From: Gavia stellata
Lineage: Eukaryota > Chordata > Aves > Gaviiformes > Gaviidae
Direction of reading: 5' to 3'
Assembly (NCBI RefSeq): GCF_030936135.1
Contig: NC_082610.1
Location: 21,958,428-22,022,427, forward strand
DNA length: 64,000 nucleotides
A program made the position numbers and the translations under genes. This document shows, in pieces, positions 24,091-33,882 of the stretch. Under the pieces are notes generated by a model. It worked only from the letters and a program-made list of their open reading frames with translations. It was not told the origin of the DNA and did no database searches. Within the stretch, counting starts at the first letter, position 1. Every line of letters starts with the position of its first letter.

Positions 24091-24408
24091 CTGGGGACAG
24101 GCCACAAAGGGGAGTGATGGGACTTGCTTTGCCCTCGTTGCCAGGGACCCACGAGAGAGACCTGCTGCCCCCCAAATCATCTGTGTGACACGGGCACGAG
24201 GTACGAGCTGCAGGCATCGGTCAGGACAGCCACGGGGGAACAGCAAAGATCTTCTGCAGCGCCTCCGACATCAGCAGAGAGCCAGACAGGGAGATGGACT
24301 CCACCAGGTTAAAAGGCCATGCGGGAGCCCAGGAAGTCACTCCTGAGGACGGGGCATGGCGGAGGTCAGAGGGAGAGCGCCAGGTGAGGAACGGTGTGAC
24401 TGTTCACT
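24091..24408. other. MROH-ERV junction stretch
   Basis: It holds the acceptor side of the most upstream MROH exon found and one doubtful exon-like segment (about 24190-24310), and then switches abruptly into the reverse-strand RT of ERV-A at about 24409-24430. No LTR or target duplication is seen at the switch, so it is a rearrangement point and not an ordinary proviral end. Confidence 0.6.
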
Positions 24409-24975
24409 CTACTCCTGCCTAGATTTTGCCCAGGAGATGGTCGGGCTATTCTTAAATCCTTGTGGTAGTCTGGTTGCTGTTAATTGTGTTCTTCGTCCTG
24501 TTTGTGGATTCTCCCACTCAAAGGCAAACAATTTTCTACTTTCCTTTTCCAGAGGTGTACAAAAGAAAGCATCTTTTAGATCAAGCACTGTAAACCACTG
24601 ATGACTTTCCCTTAAAGTTGTTAAAAGGGTATATGGATTCGCAACTACAGGATGAATGTCTTTTACTATCTGATTTATTGCCCTTAAATCCTGAACTAAT
24701 CTGTGTTCACCTGAAGGCTTCCTAACCGGTAAGATTGGAGTATTATCTTCGGATTCACATTCTTCCAAAATTCCACATTCCAAAAATTTATCAATTAATT
24801 TCTTAATTCCTTGTCTAGCTTCTGATTTTACTGGGTATTGGTTTATTCTTATCAGTTTGGCATGTTCCTTTAATTCAACCTTTACAGGCTGGGCTACCTT
24901 CGATCTTCCAGGTATTTCTGTGTTCCTGACCGTAGGTATCACAGCCTCATCTACTTCTTGTGGCATTTCTTGCAT
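24409..24975 (-). pseudogene. pol: ERV-A pol fragment: N-terminal half of reverse transcriptase
   Basis: The frame shows the class I RT sequence order: VKVELKEHAKLIRINQYPVK, GIKKLIDKFLECGILEECES, NTPILPVRKPSGEHRLVQDL, RAINQIVKDIHPVVANPYTLL, WFTVLDLKDAFFCTPL (first catalytic Asp block) and LPQGFKNSPTI. The YxDD active site, thumb, connection, RNase H and integrase are absent because sequence switches to the MROH side. It follows protease in nearly the same frame. It was once a polymerase; as it stands it is a truncated remnant. Confidence 0.9.
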
Positions 24976-24987
24976 TTTTGCTTTCTC

Positions 24988-25356
24988 TTATATCATTAAT
25001 ATATCCCCTGTCTTTGATTCAGGTATTTTTAAATAAATGTCCCCTTTTTCAAAAATTATTTGTGCATTTAATTTAGAAAGCAAATCTCGTCCCAACAAGG
25101 GCATCGGACATTCCAGCATACATAGAAATTCATGGGTAATTACCTTACTTCCAAATTTCAGATTAAGGGGTTTTAGGAATGGCCTTTCTTCTTGTTTCCT
25201 GGTCGCTCCAATTACATTTGCAGTTTTATTTCCCAATTTCCCTTTACAGGTGTTCAAAACAGAATATGTTGCCCCAGTATCTACTAAAAATTCAACTGCA
25301 GAGATTCCCAGCTTAATTGTAAGCAGAGGCTTAGCTGGGCTCTCCTCTGGTCCCCT
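24988..25356 (-). pseudogene. pro: ERV-A protease region (pro)
   Basis: A retroviral aspartic protease. The VDTGATYSVLN active-site segment lies near 25275-25310, in frame with the end of gag. A middle part with FGSKVITHEFLCMLECP is followed by the C-terminal LLGRDLLSKLNAQIIFEKG block that is conserved in retroviral proteases. Gag ends in TGA at 25359-25357 and the protease frame continues directly downstream in the same frame, as in viruses that use stop-codon readthrough. The frame is cut from the RT by a stop between 24975 and 24988. Confidence 0.85.
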
Positions 25357-25755
25357 TCATTCATCCAATGTCATCATTCTCACAGCCTCCTGCTGATTTG
25401 CTTTCGATCTGGGGCAATCTTTTTTCCAGTGCCCCTCTTCCCGACAGTACGCACACTGATTTATCCCCAATGTCATATTAAATCCTTTTTCCCCAGAATT
25501 CCTAAAACCTCCTCGTCCCTTCGCTTGTCCCCTTCCTCTGCCTCTCATCAAACTTCCTGTTAAAACAGCTAGCAGCCTATTTTCCCTAACTTTTCTTTTT
25601 TTCTCCTTTTTCTGTTCTTCTTCTTTCTCCCGATTATTATAGGCTCTCCATGCCATTTCAAGCAGCTTATTCAGATCCCTTGAATCTTCCCCCTCCAATT
25701 TCTGAAGTTTCTTTCTGATATCTGGGGCTGATTGCCCCCTAAAGATAGAAACCAA
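25357..25755 (-). pseudogene. gag: ERV-A gag C-terminal part, nucleocapsid
   Basis: This segment carries the end of capsid (RGQSAPDIRKKLQKLEGED), a charged linker and one CCHC zinc knuckle (CAYCREEGHWKKDCPR). A single CCHC box fits a class I gag. It ends in a TGA that is in frame with the protease. Other gag pieces lie at higher coordinates in other frames, so it cannot be made as one protein. Confidence 0.88.
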
Positions 25756-26610
25756 TTGAACAGCCTCTTCTGGTTTTTCAGGGTCCAGATCAGTGTATTT
25801 CCTGGCAGCAGTTTTTAACCTTTCTAGGAATAATGAGGGGGATTCATTTTTGTAATTTTGACCAACTCATAGCTTTTGGCAGTGCATGCTTAACTCCATA
25901 CAGTACCCATCCTTGGTAATGAGTCAATTTCTGTCTGTAATCCACAACATTTGGATCCCACTGAGGATTCCCCAAAGGGAAATTCTGTTCTATGGTTCCA
26001 GTAAGTACACCACTTGCACTTGCTGCCTCTGCCTGTGTCTTTGCCGTCTTTAACACCATCTGTTTCTCGGTGCTGTCTAATAAGTTATCCAATACCACTT
26101 GCAAATCGTTCCAATCGGGATCCCTGGGTCCTAATAACCGTTTCCACAACTCTAGCTCCCCTTTTTGGATCTTCTCTGTACACTCCTGCTGCCTGTTTTC
26201 ATACCATTAAATCAACAACAGAAAACGGAACTTTCACATATCTTTTCAACAGCTAAAGCTATCACTAAATTATCTCGACTTATCAACTTACACTCCTTCT
26301 GCCAATCAGTTCACTGCCTTAAATAAAAGAACAAATCCACATACGGTACTTCTTTCCGTTTTCCTTCCCTTCTACAAAACAACATTAACTGCAAGATAGT
26401 ACTATAATTCAAAGTCCCTTTCTTTGGCCACTTTTCCTGGTCTTCCAAAACATATAAAGGCCACCAGTGATTACAATATTCAATCATTTGACTCCTACTC
26501 AAATCATCATGCAGCTTATTCCAATGTGCTAACAAACATTCCAAAGGTGACATCTCATCGATAGTTAAATTCCCCGCATTCTTATCCTTAAACAATTTTG
26601 TTAGCACCAT
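25756..26610 (-). pseudogene. gag: ERV-A gag N-terminal and capsid parts, frameshifted
   Basis: Pieces in different frames: 26149-25844 is a capsid segment (RDPDWNDLQVVLDNLLDSTE and GVKHALPKAMSWSKL), and 26610-26311 is a matrix-like N-terminus (PLECLLAHWNKLHDDL, YCNHWWPLYVLED, LQLMLFCRREGKRKEV). The order and wording parallel family-B gag at 48639-50160. The linker between matrix and capsid is reduced and AT-rich, and the frame is broken at several places. Confidence 0.8.
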
Positions 26611-26948
26611 TCTATATGTATATATATTTTAGATATAGTTATGTATCAGTAAAAATAACAAATATAAATATTATTAAACAAATACATATATTATAGTTAT
26701 ATATATATATTTAAATAGCAAATATAAACAATATCTTAACCAATGCAAATATTTGAATTCTACTACCAATACCAAATAGGTATAGAATATCAAACACCAA
26801 ATTAATGCAAAAGACAATTGTCCCTCATGCAGCTTATTCCAATGTGCTAACAAACATTCCAAAGGTGACATTTCTGGTATTTTCTCATCAATAGTTAAAT
26901 TCCCCACACTCTTTCTCTTAAACAATTTTGTTAGCACCATATATACAG

Positions 26949-26985
<37 letters not shown>

Positions 26986-27160
26986 CATAGAAAAACCCCA
27001 AATATAATTATTATTTAATAAATACAAATATAATTACATATTAATAACAAATATAAACAATATCTTTACCAATACAAATATTTGCATTGTAATACCAATA
27101 CCAAATTGGTATAGAATATAAAATACCAAATTAAATACCAAAAGACAATTGTCCAATTTA
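26509..27160. repeat. Tandem duplication of about 318 bp within ERV-A gag 5' part
   Basis: The run gcagcttattccaatgtgct at 26511 recurs at 26829 with the same surroundings (taattaaattcccc-type and the taccaatacc tracts at 26740 and 27080). The two copies flank AT-rich simple sequence. The gag N-terminus is therefore present twice, one copy truncated. Confidence 0.8.
26946..26986. repeat. (GATA/TAGA)n microsatellite
   Basis: About nine tetranucleotide units of the gata/taga type in the ERV-A leader/gag region, within AT-rich sequence. Confidence 0.9.
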
Positions 27161-27499
27161 CAACTGTCCAGCCCAGCAATAGCTTTCGCTTATGACTTAC
27201 GGGCAGACGCCTAGGCTTCCAATACACAAACGGGTACCCTCCAAGGCCCAACCCTGCGAAGCTTTCGCCGCGCCTTACGGGCAGGCTACCAAATGTTGCC
27301 AAATGCAACACACCAATTCCAAAATTCCGGAATCCAAAAGTTCCAAAAAAAAAGAAAAGAAGTGCCTTACCTTTTTATTTCTCCAGGGAACGTTGCAAGG
27401 AGCTTTTATGGGTCAAGGAAGATGGTCCTCCTCCGAGAATCCCTCGGTGCCGGCTGGAGTCTGATCCACGCTCGATCCCTTCCACTCTCACTCGCAAGG

Positions 27500-27518
27500 T
27501 CCCATCTGGGTCGCCAAA
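27500..27518 (-). promoter_or_regulatory. ERV-A primer-binding site
   Basis: Just inside the 5' LTR the minus strand reads TGGCGACCCAGATGGGACC after a short TT spacer. It has the TGG start complementary to a tRNA CCA end. The closest tRNA by eye is an arginine type, but this is a guess. Family B has nearly the same site (48123-48140). Confidence 0.7.
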
Positions 27519-27520
27519 AC

Positions 27521-28440
27521 TGTTACAAATGTGTAATATAAAAACTCATCTATACAATGTATGTAGGTGAGCAGGCACTTCTTTATTGCAGCGCTGGACG
27601 CACAGGGGATCGCTCCACCTAGTGTGCGTGCCTAGTTTCTCTGCTACCAAAGTTATATACAATCCAAATATACATATTCATCATATTTTCCAAGAAACAA
27701 TTAACATATTCATACAATTTCCAAGAACTCATTAGTATATGTAAATGCTCATGACGCATGCACCTTCAGGTACACAGGTGGTCGTCTAAGGTCCTCTGGT
27801 GGTCGTCCATAGTCTTCCTCGTGGTGTCCTTTAGTTGAACCCAATCTTTGCGCATGCTCGGGTTGGTTGCAAAATCCCATTCTTGGAATCTTCTGAAGTT
27901 TTCCCGGGTTTACGGACCAGGCCTACAACTTATCATTCTCTTGACAAGCAAATTCTACATCTTCACAATGCTACATTGCTCATAGCTAGTTTATGATTAA
28001 ATCAGAGATAGCTCCTACCTAGTTAGCCTTATAGACAATATATATATATAAAATTTAATCTTTTTATTAATCCCTTTCTAGATTATACTTTTCTGTCAAT
28101 TTCCATACCTAGGAATAATCAATGGTTATTTCTATTACTATCTATTGATTGGCATTCTTGATCTTCATATCAAGATGGGAAGGGTAAGGGGATTTCCAAG
28201 CAGCATCACTGGTGCATATCAGGTCACACTGTCACAGGACTCAAACAGAACTTTTCTATTCAATTCTTCATCGTTCCATCTCGTTACTGTTAGTTCCTCA
28301 GTATGGAACAGCGACTCCCTGGTGAGGTTCCTATGGTTATTGCTTCTAAGTTAACAATCCTAACTTATTTATATCTTAATTAACTTTAACCTTTTCTAAA
28401 TAATCATATTTTGATTAAAAAAGTCAGAGTATTTACAACA
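27521..28440 (-). mobile_element. LTR of ERV family A (5' LTR)
   Basis: On the minus strand it starts TGTTGTAAATACTC and ends TTTGTAACA, 920 bp. A TATATAA box lies near 27653-27659 and the AATAAA signal at 27587-27582. Its right flank is tcaa, which matches the uninterrupted site at 33220-33223. It is nearly identical to the LTR at 44951-45872. Confidence 0.92.
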
Positions 28441-28833
28441 TCAAGGTGGGGGTGAAATATTTATTAGCTGTTTGCACAGTTTTGTTGCAACTTTGCCGCT
28501 TTCAGCCAGTTTGGTCTGGCTTATTGTAGCAGCACACCCACTTGTACAGAAGAGGTCAGTTGGTCAAGTTCTCTTGCGCATGGCTTGGAACCCATCTTTG
28601 TCTTCTCCATTGTTCTGGGGGAAAATGCCGCCTGCCCTCCTTTGTGCGCAGAGGGGCCAGGTCCTATCATGTAAGGCCATGCTGCCCCTCCCCTCCACTG
28701 TGAGCTCGGGGCCAGGACTCGCAAACAAGGCCACGCTCACCCGCCCCGGCCGTGGCAGACGCTGTCTTGGCTTCGCAGCCCCAGGAACGCAACACTTGCT
28801 GACCTTGGGCAGCAGCGTTTGGTGGCCGTCGCA
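28441..28833 (+). promoter_or_regulatory. 5' region of RIM-BP-like gene copy 1
   Basis: GC-rich upstream region. It contains a single 55-bp unit like those repeated six times upstream of copy 2 (around 28662-28716) with tcatgtaagg in place of the CArG-like ccatataagg. I see no strong TATA box; likely a GC-rich promoter. Extent is inferred from the start codon. Confidence 0.4.
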
Positions 28834-30924
28834 ATGACGCGGGATGTTGCTGGCAGGGCGCTCGTGGCACGCAGCCACCCCTCGCCCCGCCGGGGCCCGG
28901 TGCAGGCCCCCAGCAGCCTTGCGCAGAAGGAGGAGCAGAGGCGGGAGCTGGAAGCGCTACGGGTTGAGCTGGAGGAAGACGGGCACCGCACCCGGGAGCT
29001 GCGCCGATGCTTCGCTACCGAAACCCGGGAGCTGAAGGCGGCTTTGGGCAGGGAGCAGCAGCTCCTGGCAGAGCGGCTCCAGTCCGAGTGGGAGCAGCGA
29101 CAGGCTCAGGAGGTGCAGCGGCTTCTGGAGTTGAACCAGCGGCAGCGGGTGGTGGAGACCCGCCAGCTGCTGCGCTGGAAGGAGGCTGAGCTCCGCGAGG
29201 AACAGGAGCTGCTGCGGCACGAGTGCACCGCCGCCCTTGGCCAGACGCGGGCCCTGCAGCGGCAGCTGGCCGAGGAGATGGTGAGGCCCAGCAGCAGCGG
29301 CAGGGAGGCCCGGAGCAAGCTCCAGGATGTCCTCAGCAAGCTCTGCTGGGAGAGAGATGGCTACCAGCCCGCCCGCATCCGCCACCTCCAGAACCAGCTG
29401 CAGCTGGAGAGGACACTCTTCACCAAATACATCCTGCAGCAGTTGGAGGGCGAGCTGCCCGCCTCCCCCAGCACGGCCCAGCCCGAAGGCCCTCCTGCGC
29501 ACCAGGGCCATCAGGAGATGCAGAGCTCCTGCTCTTCTGGCAGAAACGGGCCCCGGGCCCTGGCGGCACTACAGGAAAGACTGCCTGAAAGCCACAGTGC
29601 TGGGCAGCAAACAACATGCAAGGCAGTGGCAGACGCTCAGCTCCAGGTGCCAGTGGCGGAAGACTTGGTGCTGCTTGGCAGCACGTGCAGCCAGCTCCTG
29701 GAGCAGAACACCCACCTGCAGCGTCTTCTGGAAGTCCTGGAGAGGCAAGAGAGGGCCCTTGAGATGGAGAGCCACCTCCTGAAAAAGAAAGGCTCTCCAG
29801 AAGCCCGCAAGGAGGCAGATTGGCTGCGGCAGAAAAGTGCTCAACTAGCTGGCCTCGCCTCGTGGCTGGAAGAAAGATCCAGGCAACTGCAGGTGGCCAG
29901 CAATCGCCTGATCAATACTCGAGTGCCACTGCCCATCCAACGCTCTACTGAGGAACTGTGTGTGGCATCGTTTGCTCAGCAGAGCGATGGAGAAACAGGA
30001 GAGGCTGATGGAGCTTTGCTGGCGCAGGACAAGCAGGACGACTCCTCACGGAAGGCGGCTGTGGAGCTTCAGTCCCAAGTGGCTGCAGACGAAGAGGGCT
30101 CCTATGATGTGAGCACCCACAGCCGAACTCGTGAGCAGTTACAGGTGCAGCTCACGGAGATGACAAATGAAAACACCCGCCTGGCTCAAGAAAATGCTCG
30201 CCTCCGTGGGCAGATGGCTTTGACAGAAGAGGTTCAAGCGGAAAACCTTGACCTGAAAGGACTACTAGCACGAGTGGCAGGCGAGCGAGATTCTGCCATC
30301 CAAACAAACGTCTGTCTTCAAAGCCAGCTGGAAGAGGCAGAGCGTGAACTGAAAGCCATGAGAGAAATGGCAGAAAGAAGTCAACAGCTGGAGAAGGAAC
30401 ATGAGGAGGCCAAGCTAGCGCTCCAGAGGAAAGAAGAGGAAGGCGCGTGCTTGCAGAGGGAACTCCAAGAAACCCTGCCGCTGTTTCGAGCCCAGCTGAT
30501 TGAACTGAATGATTGGTATGAGAAGCTAAAGGAACAACGCCAGCAGCTATTTCAGGAACTGGAACGGCTGGAAAGAGCAAGATCCAAGCGTAGCGTTTCC
30601 AGGCCGTGCCAGGCTAACCTGGTAGCAGACAAGGAGTCCCTCCTGCTGGAGGCGATGAGAAAACAACCGGCAGAGCTTCGAGCGTTCATAGCTCGATACA
30701 GCTATGATCCTTTCGATGGTCCCAACGAGCGGCCTGAACTAGAGCTTCCTCTAGTTGCTGGACAATACGTGTACGTCTTTGGAGACGTGGATGAAGACGG
30801 TTGGTATGTGGGAGAGCTGACCGATGGCACAAGAGGATTCGTCCCCTCTAATCTTGTTGAAGAAGTTTCAGATGAGGGACAACCTGATGCCAGCGGAGAC
30901 TCTCCAGGGACAAGTGATTGGTAG
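28834..30924 (+). CDS. RIM-binding-protein-like, single exon, copy 1 (RIMBP3-like)
   Basis: A complete 696-codon frame from ATG at 28834 to TAG at 30922 (an earlier in-frame TTG at 28819 is not needed). Residues about 25-190 and 420-600 are Leu/Glu/Gln-rich coiled coil. Between them lies the conserved RIM-BP block PARIRHLQNQLQLERTLFTK. An SH3 domain follows at about 617-680 (ARYSYDPFDGPNERPELELP, DEDGWYVGELTDGTRGFVPS). RIM-BPs link RIM proteins and calcium channels at synapses; the mammalian RIMBP3 members are intronless, testis-expressed spermatid proteins. This protein ends after the first SH3 and so lacks the fibronectin-III and the two further SH3 domains of full-length RIM-BPs. An ATTAAA signal follows at 30967. 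It differs from copy 2 at about 24 residues, including R-to-W changes that look like CpG decay. Confidence 0.85.
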   Translation: MTRDVAGRALVARSHPSPRRGPVQAPSSLAQKEEQRRELEALRVELEEDGHRTRELRRCFATETRELKAALGREQQLLAERLQSEWEQRQAQEVQRLLELNQRQRVVETRQLLRWKEAELREEQELLRHECTAALGQTRALQRQLAEEMVRPSSSGREARSKLQDVLSKLCWERDGYQPARIRHLQNQLQLERTLFTKYILQQLEGELPASPSTAQPEGPPAHQGHQEMQSSCSSGRNGPRALAALQERLPESHSAGQQTTCKAVADAQLQVPVAEDLVLLGSTCSQLLEQNTHLQRLLEVLERQERALEMESHLLKKKGSPEARKEADWLRQKSAQLAGLASWLEERSRQLQVASNRLINTRVPLPIQRSTEELCVASFAQQSDGETGEADGALLAQDKQDDSSRKAAVELQSQVAADEEGSYDVSTHSRTREQLQVQLTEMTNENTRLAQENARLRGQMALTEEVQAENLDLKGLLARVAGERDSAIQTNVCLQSQLEEAERELKAMREMAERSQQLEKEHEEAKLALQRKEEEGACLQRELQETLPLFRAQLIELNDWYEKLKEQRQQLFQELERLERARSKRSVSRPCQANLVADKESLLLEAMRKQPAELRAFIARYSYDPFDGPNERPELELPLVAGQYVYVFGDVDEDGWYVGELTDGTRGFVPSNLVEEVSDEGQPDASGDSPGTSDW

Positions 30925-30966
30925 CAGGACACAGATGCTGTCTGTCCTGTCTTCTTATACCTTCTT

Positions 30967-30972
30967 ATTAAA
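30967..30972 (+). terminator. Poly(A) signal ATTAAA of RIM-BP-like copy 1
   Basis: ATTAAA lies 43 nt after the stop; the same hexamer is kept at the equivalent place in copy 2 (36016). It suggests a short, complete 3' UTR and not a gene cut off in the middle. Confidence 0.6.
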
Positions 30973-33219
30973 TTTTTCCTGAACGATCTCTCTGTGTCAT
31001 CTCACTCTCAAGCCATGTGTGTGGGAACTGGAAGGACGATGTGCCGGTTACAGGGGGAGCTGGCGTGGGTGGACTGGCTGCCAGCTACCGCAGCCAAGCA
31101 GGGGGTGTAGGCACCCCTGGCTTGTGGTGCCAGCTACTGGTATGGGTCCCGGTGCAGCTACTGGAGCGAGTGGGGGTCTCGGCCAGCAGGCACGGGGGTG
31201 GGAACGGTGTGTGTCCTGAAAACCACCTCAGGGGGGGACCAGCACAAGGGAGGCAAGTGAGAGGCTCTGTGAGTGTCTGCATCTTCCCCAAACCCGGGGT
31301 GCAGGGGGTGTGCGTGTGATTTCACCAGCAAACTTCAAGCTGGAGCAGCTGGTGACTAGGCGGGGCCTCGCGTCCGGACTGGGTTATCAGGCAGGCAGAG
31401 GGCCCACGCTGGCACCTGGGGAGACGGGCGAGTGTTGGGTGCCTGCGGGACAGATGTGGGAGTGCTGAATGTTTGCAGGGAGCACCTAGAGGGACCAGGC
31501 AGCGAGTAGGGGACCCGTGGGATGGGTCAGAGGGCCGGGGTCCGGGCAGGGGTACCGGGGGACCAAGGGGGGCTCTGCCAGTACTCAGGGGACCCATGCA
31601 CATGCGTGCGCTTGTGAAGGTAGAGAGTGTCGTGTGGGCATGTGTGTGTGTGGGTGTGCCTACACTAGCGGCCTCCTGCCTCTGGCAGCCCACGAGGAGG
31701 AGGGGACATGGCCGCCTCTGTTTGTGTTTTATGTGAGTCCTGCGTGTGGGTGCTGTTGACGGCAGCGCCTCATCTGTGGCAGTCTGTGTGACTGGCCGTG
31801 TCAGTGTCCTCTGCGTGTCCACGTCCGTGCGTCTGTGCGTCTGTGCGTGTGAATCTCTGGGATGCACGCTCAGCTTCGCTACAAGTAACAGCTGCACGCG
31901 GAAAAGTGGCAGCTGCATCCCTCAGCCTGGGCAAAGGCTCCAGGTCCCCAGGCACCGGGCTGGGCTCCAGCAGCCAGGCAGAACTCTACTGGGTGCTCCT
32001 GGTCTGTACTGGGCTCCAGCGGCATGGCACGAGGGGGTGCTGGGCCGGAGTGGCTGGAAGTGGTGGCCAGGCTTGACACCCCTTAACAGTGGGGGTCTGT
32101 GGGCTGCATGGGGGGAGCTGAATGCTGCTTCCTCCCGAGGGCTTCCAGCTGGGGATGAGATGTCTGCATTGCTTCAGCTGAATCCCCGCCTGGCACAAGG
32201 GCCAACCAACAGCTCCCTGTCACGGCCTGCATGTTCTTTTTGTTTCGGCTCAAGAATATCCGTGTCCAGAGGGGAACGTTTACAGCTCCCATAGACGGCC
32301 ATGCTGTGGAAGGACAAACCATGCTTTTGGAATCGGTCTCTCTCCACTCTTCAGAGAGGGACAATCGGTGACTAGCACAGTCAGCTCAAAAGTCCCTTCC
32401 CCAAGGGTGACTCTGCTGCCATTCAGGAGCTGTCAGCCCTGGAGCCCCTGGGACATCTCCAGGGAGCCCAGAAGGGGCAGAGCAAGTGACGCCTTGGGCT
32501 GGGCCTCTGCTCCTGAGCTGGGCTGGGCTCCGGGGACGGAGGCAGCTCATAGCAAGCGGGCATTGCTTGCGAGAGACAGCTCTGCCCAGGAGCAGCTGCC
32601 CTGCAAAGCGCAGCAGGGCTGAGGGCACTGCCTGCAGGCAGCGAGGGGAGCGGAGCGATGCAGAGAGAGGTTAGCGGCAGGACAGCCGAGCTCTCAGGAT
32701 GGGAGAAATCTTCACAGGTCTTTACATGGTAAGATGCTGGCTGCAGGGCAGTGCACATGAATATCCCGGAGGGCTCTCCAAAATCCGGTACAGCCAAGGC
32801 ATCTGTCTGAACAAGCCTCACAGTTTATCCAGGTTGCCGGAAGACGTGCTGCTGAGCACGGCTTCCCTACTGCATCGTCAGGGGGACAGGCCATGAGAGC
32901 TGCCTTCTCCCGGGTACGGCTGATGCGGGGCGTGAAGCTGGCTGTGCACCCAGGGCTGCCCAGGACAGTCCTTCCAAGCAGGGTCCCTACGCCCCAGGGG
33001 GCTGTGTGCTGGGGCAGGGGCTCTGCCGCCTGCCAGGGTCAGCACTCAGCCTGCCCGGGGAGCCGCCCGCAGCATTTTGGGGAGCAGCTGTGGCTGGGAA
33101 GAGCAAGCCCCGGCAGGGCAGGCTCCTTCTGCTGTGCAGAGGGTGCTGCGTGGGCCGGGGCTGCTCACAGCTCCATATGACCCCCCGGACATTTCTGAGG
33201 GCAGTCTTGAAGAGGAATG
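30973..33219. other. Gene-free part of tandem unit 1
   Basis: GC-rich sequence with GT-rich runs (31620-31880). Short open frames are not conserved in a protein-like way between the two units. I recognise no gene, RNA or repeat family. Its counterpart in unit 2 is split by the ERV-B at 36814-43468. Confidence 0.5.
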
Positions 33220-33424
33220 TCAAGGTGGGGGTGAAATATTTATTAGCTGTTTGCACAGTTTTGTTGCAACTTTGCCGCTTTCAGCCAGCTTGGTCTGGTT
33301 TCTTCTAGCAGCAAACCCACTTGTACAGAAGAGGTCACTTGGTTCTCTTGCGCATGGCTTGGAACCCCTCTTTGTCTTCTCCGTTGTTCTGGGAGAAAAT
33401 GCCGCCCGCCCTCCTTTGTGCGCA

Positions 33425-33780
33425 GAGGGGCCAGGTCATACCATGTAAGGCCATGCTGCCCCTCCCCTCCACTGTGAGCTCGGGGCCAGGTCCTACCATA
33501 TAAGGCCATGCTGCCCCTCCCCTCCACTGTGAGCTCGGGGCCAGGTCATACCATGTAAGGCCATGCTGCCCCTCCCCTCCACTGTGAGCTCGGGGCCAGG
33601 TCATACCATGTAAGGCCATGCTGCCCCTCCCCTCCACTGTGAGCTCGGGGCCAGGTCATACCATATAAGGCCATGCTGCCCCTCCCCTCCACTGTGAGCT
33701 CGGGGCCAGGTCATACCATATAAGGCCATGCTGCCCCTCCCCTCCACTGTGAGCTCGGGGCCAGGACATGCACATAAGGC
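33425..33780. repeat. 55-bp minisatellite (six full copies plus a partial) upstream of RIM-BP copy 2
   Basis: The anchor ccat(a/g)taagg occurs at 33441, 33496, 33551, 33606, 33661 and 33716, each 55 bp apart, and in weaker form near 33770. Three anchors read CCATATAAGG, a perfect CArG (SRF-type) box that also resembles a TATA box; three read CCATGTAAGG. The copies include gccatgctgcccctcccctc. Unit 1 has a single copy. The repeat lies about 100-460 bp upstream of the start codon, so it may act on the promoter. Confidence 0.93.
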
Positions 33781-33882
33781 CGCGCTCACCCGCCCCGGCC
33801 GTGGCAGACGCTGTCTTGGCTTCGCAGCCCCAGGAACGCAACACTTGCTGACCTTGGGCAGCAGCGTTTGGTGGCCGACACC

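Larger units (their letters stand above)
24409..28440 (-). mobile_element. ERV family A, 5' half of a provirus (LTR-gag-pro-part RT)
   Basis: On the minus strand the order is LTR (28440-27521), primer-binding site, leader, gag, protease and the first half of RT, ending inside RT after LPQGFKNSPTI. The second half of pol, env and the 3' LTR are not attached. The missing 3' half (integrase piece, env, LTR) is found at 44951-47451 in the same orientation. Gag is frameshifted and duplicated; the protease-RT part has only a few lesions. Confidence 0.9.
28441..33219. repeat. Tandem unit 1 carrying a RIM-BP-like gene
   Basis: A 4.78-kb unit that begins caaggtgggggtgaaatatt and ends with agtcttgaagaggaatg. 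The same unit follows directly at 33220-44950, there interrupted by an ERV-B. It holds one intact single-exon gene. The region 30973-33219 after the gene is GC-rich and has no recognisable second gene. Confidence 0.92.

Noticed and set aside
24190-24310. Extra upstream MROH exon with SEALQKIFA
   Set aside because: No acceptable acceptor on its upstream side and a stop soon after; kept only as a remark.
28145-28354. 69-codon frame in LTR-A (also 45577-45786)
   Set aside because: It lies within the LTR U3 region and is not kept in the solo LTR at 52058 in a coding form.
32699-32896. 65-codon frame kept in both units (also 44425-44622)
   Set aside because: Conserved only because the units are recent copies; replacement changes are as frequent as silent ones and no motif is visible.
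33425-33780. Regular 55-bp repeat considered as a CRISPR array
   Set aside because: Copies are contiguous without unique spacers, and the genome is animal.
33335-33844. Minus-strand frames with repeated WPRAHSGGEGQHGL-type peptides
   Set aside because: They are translations of the 55-bp minisatellite, which is divisible into frames by chance; not present in unit 1.
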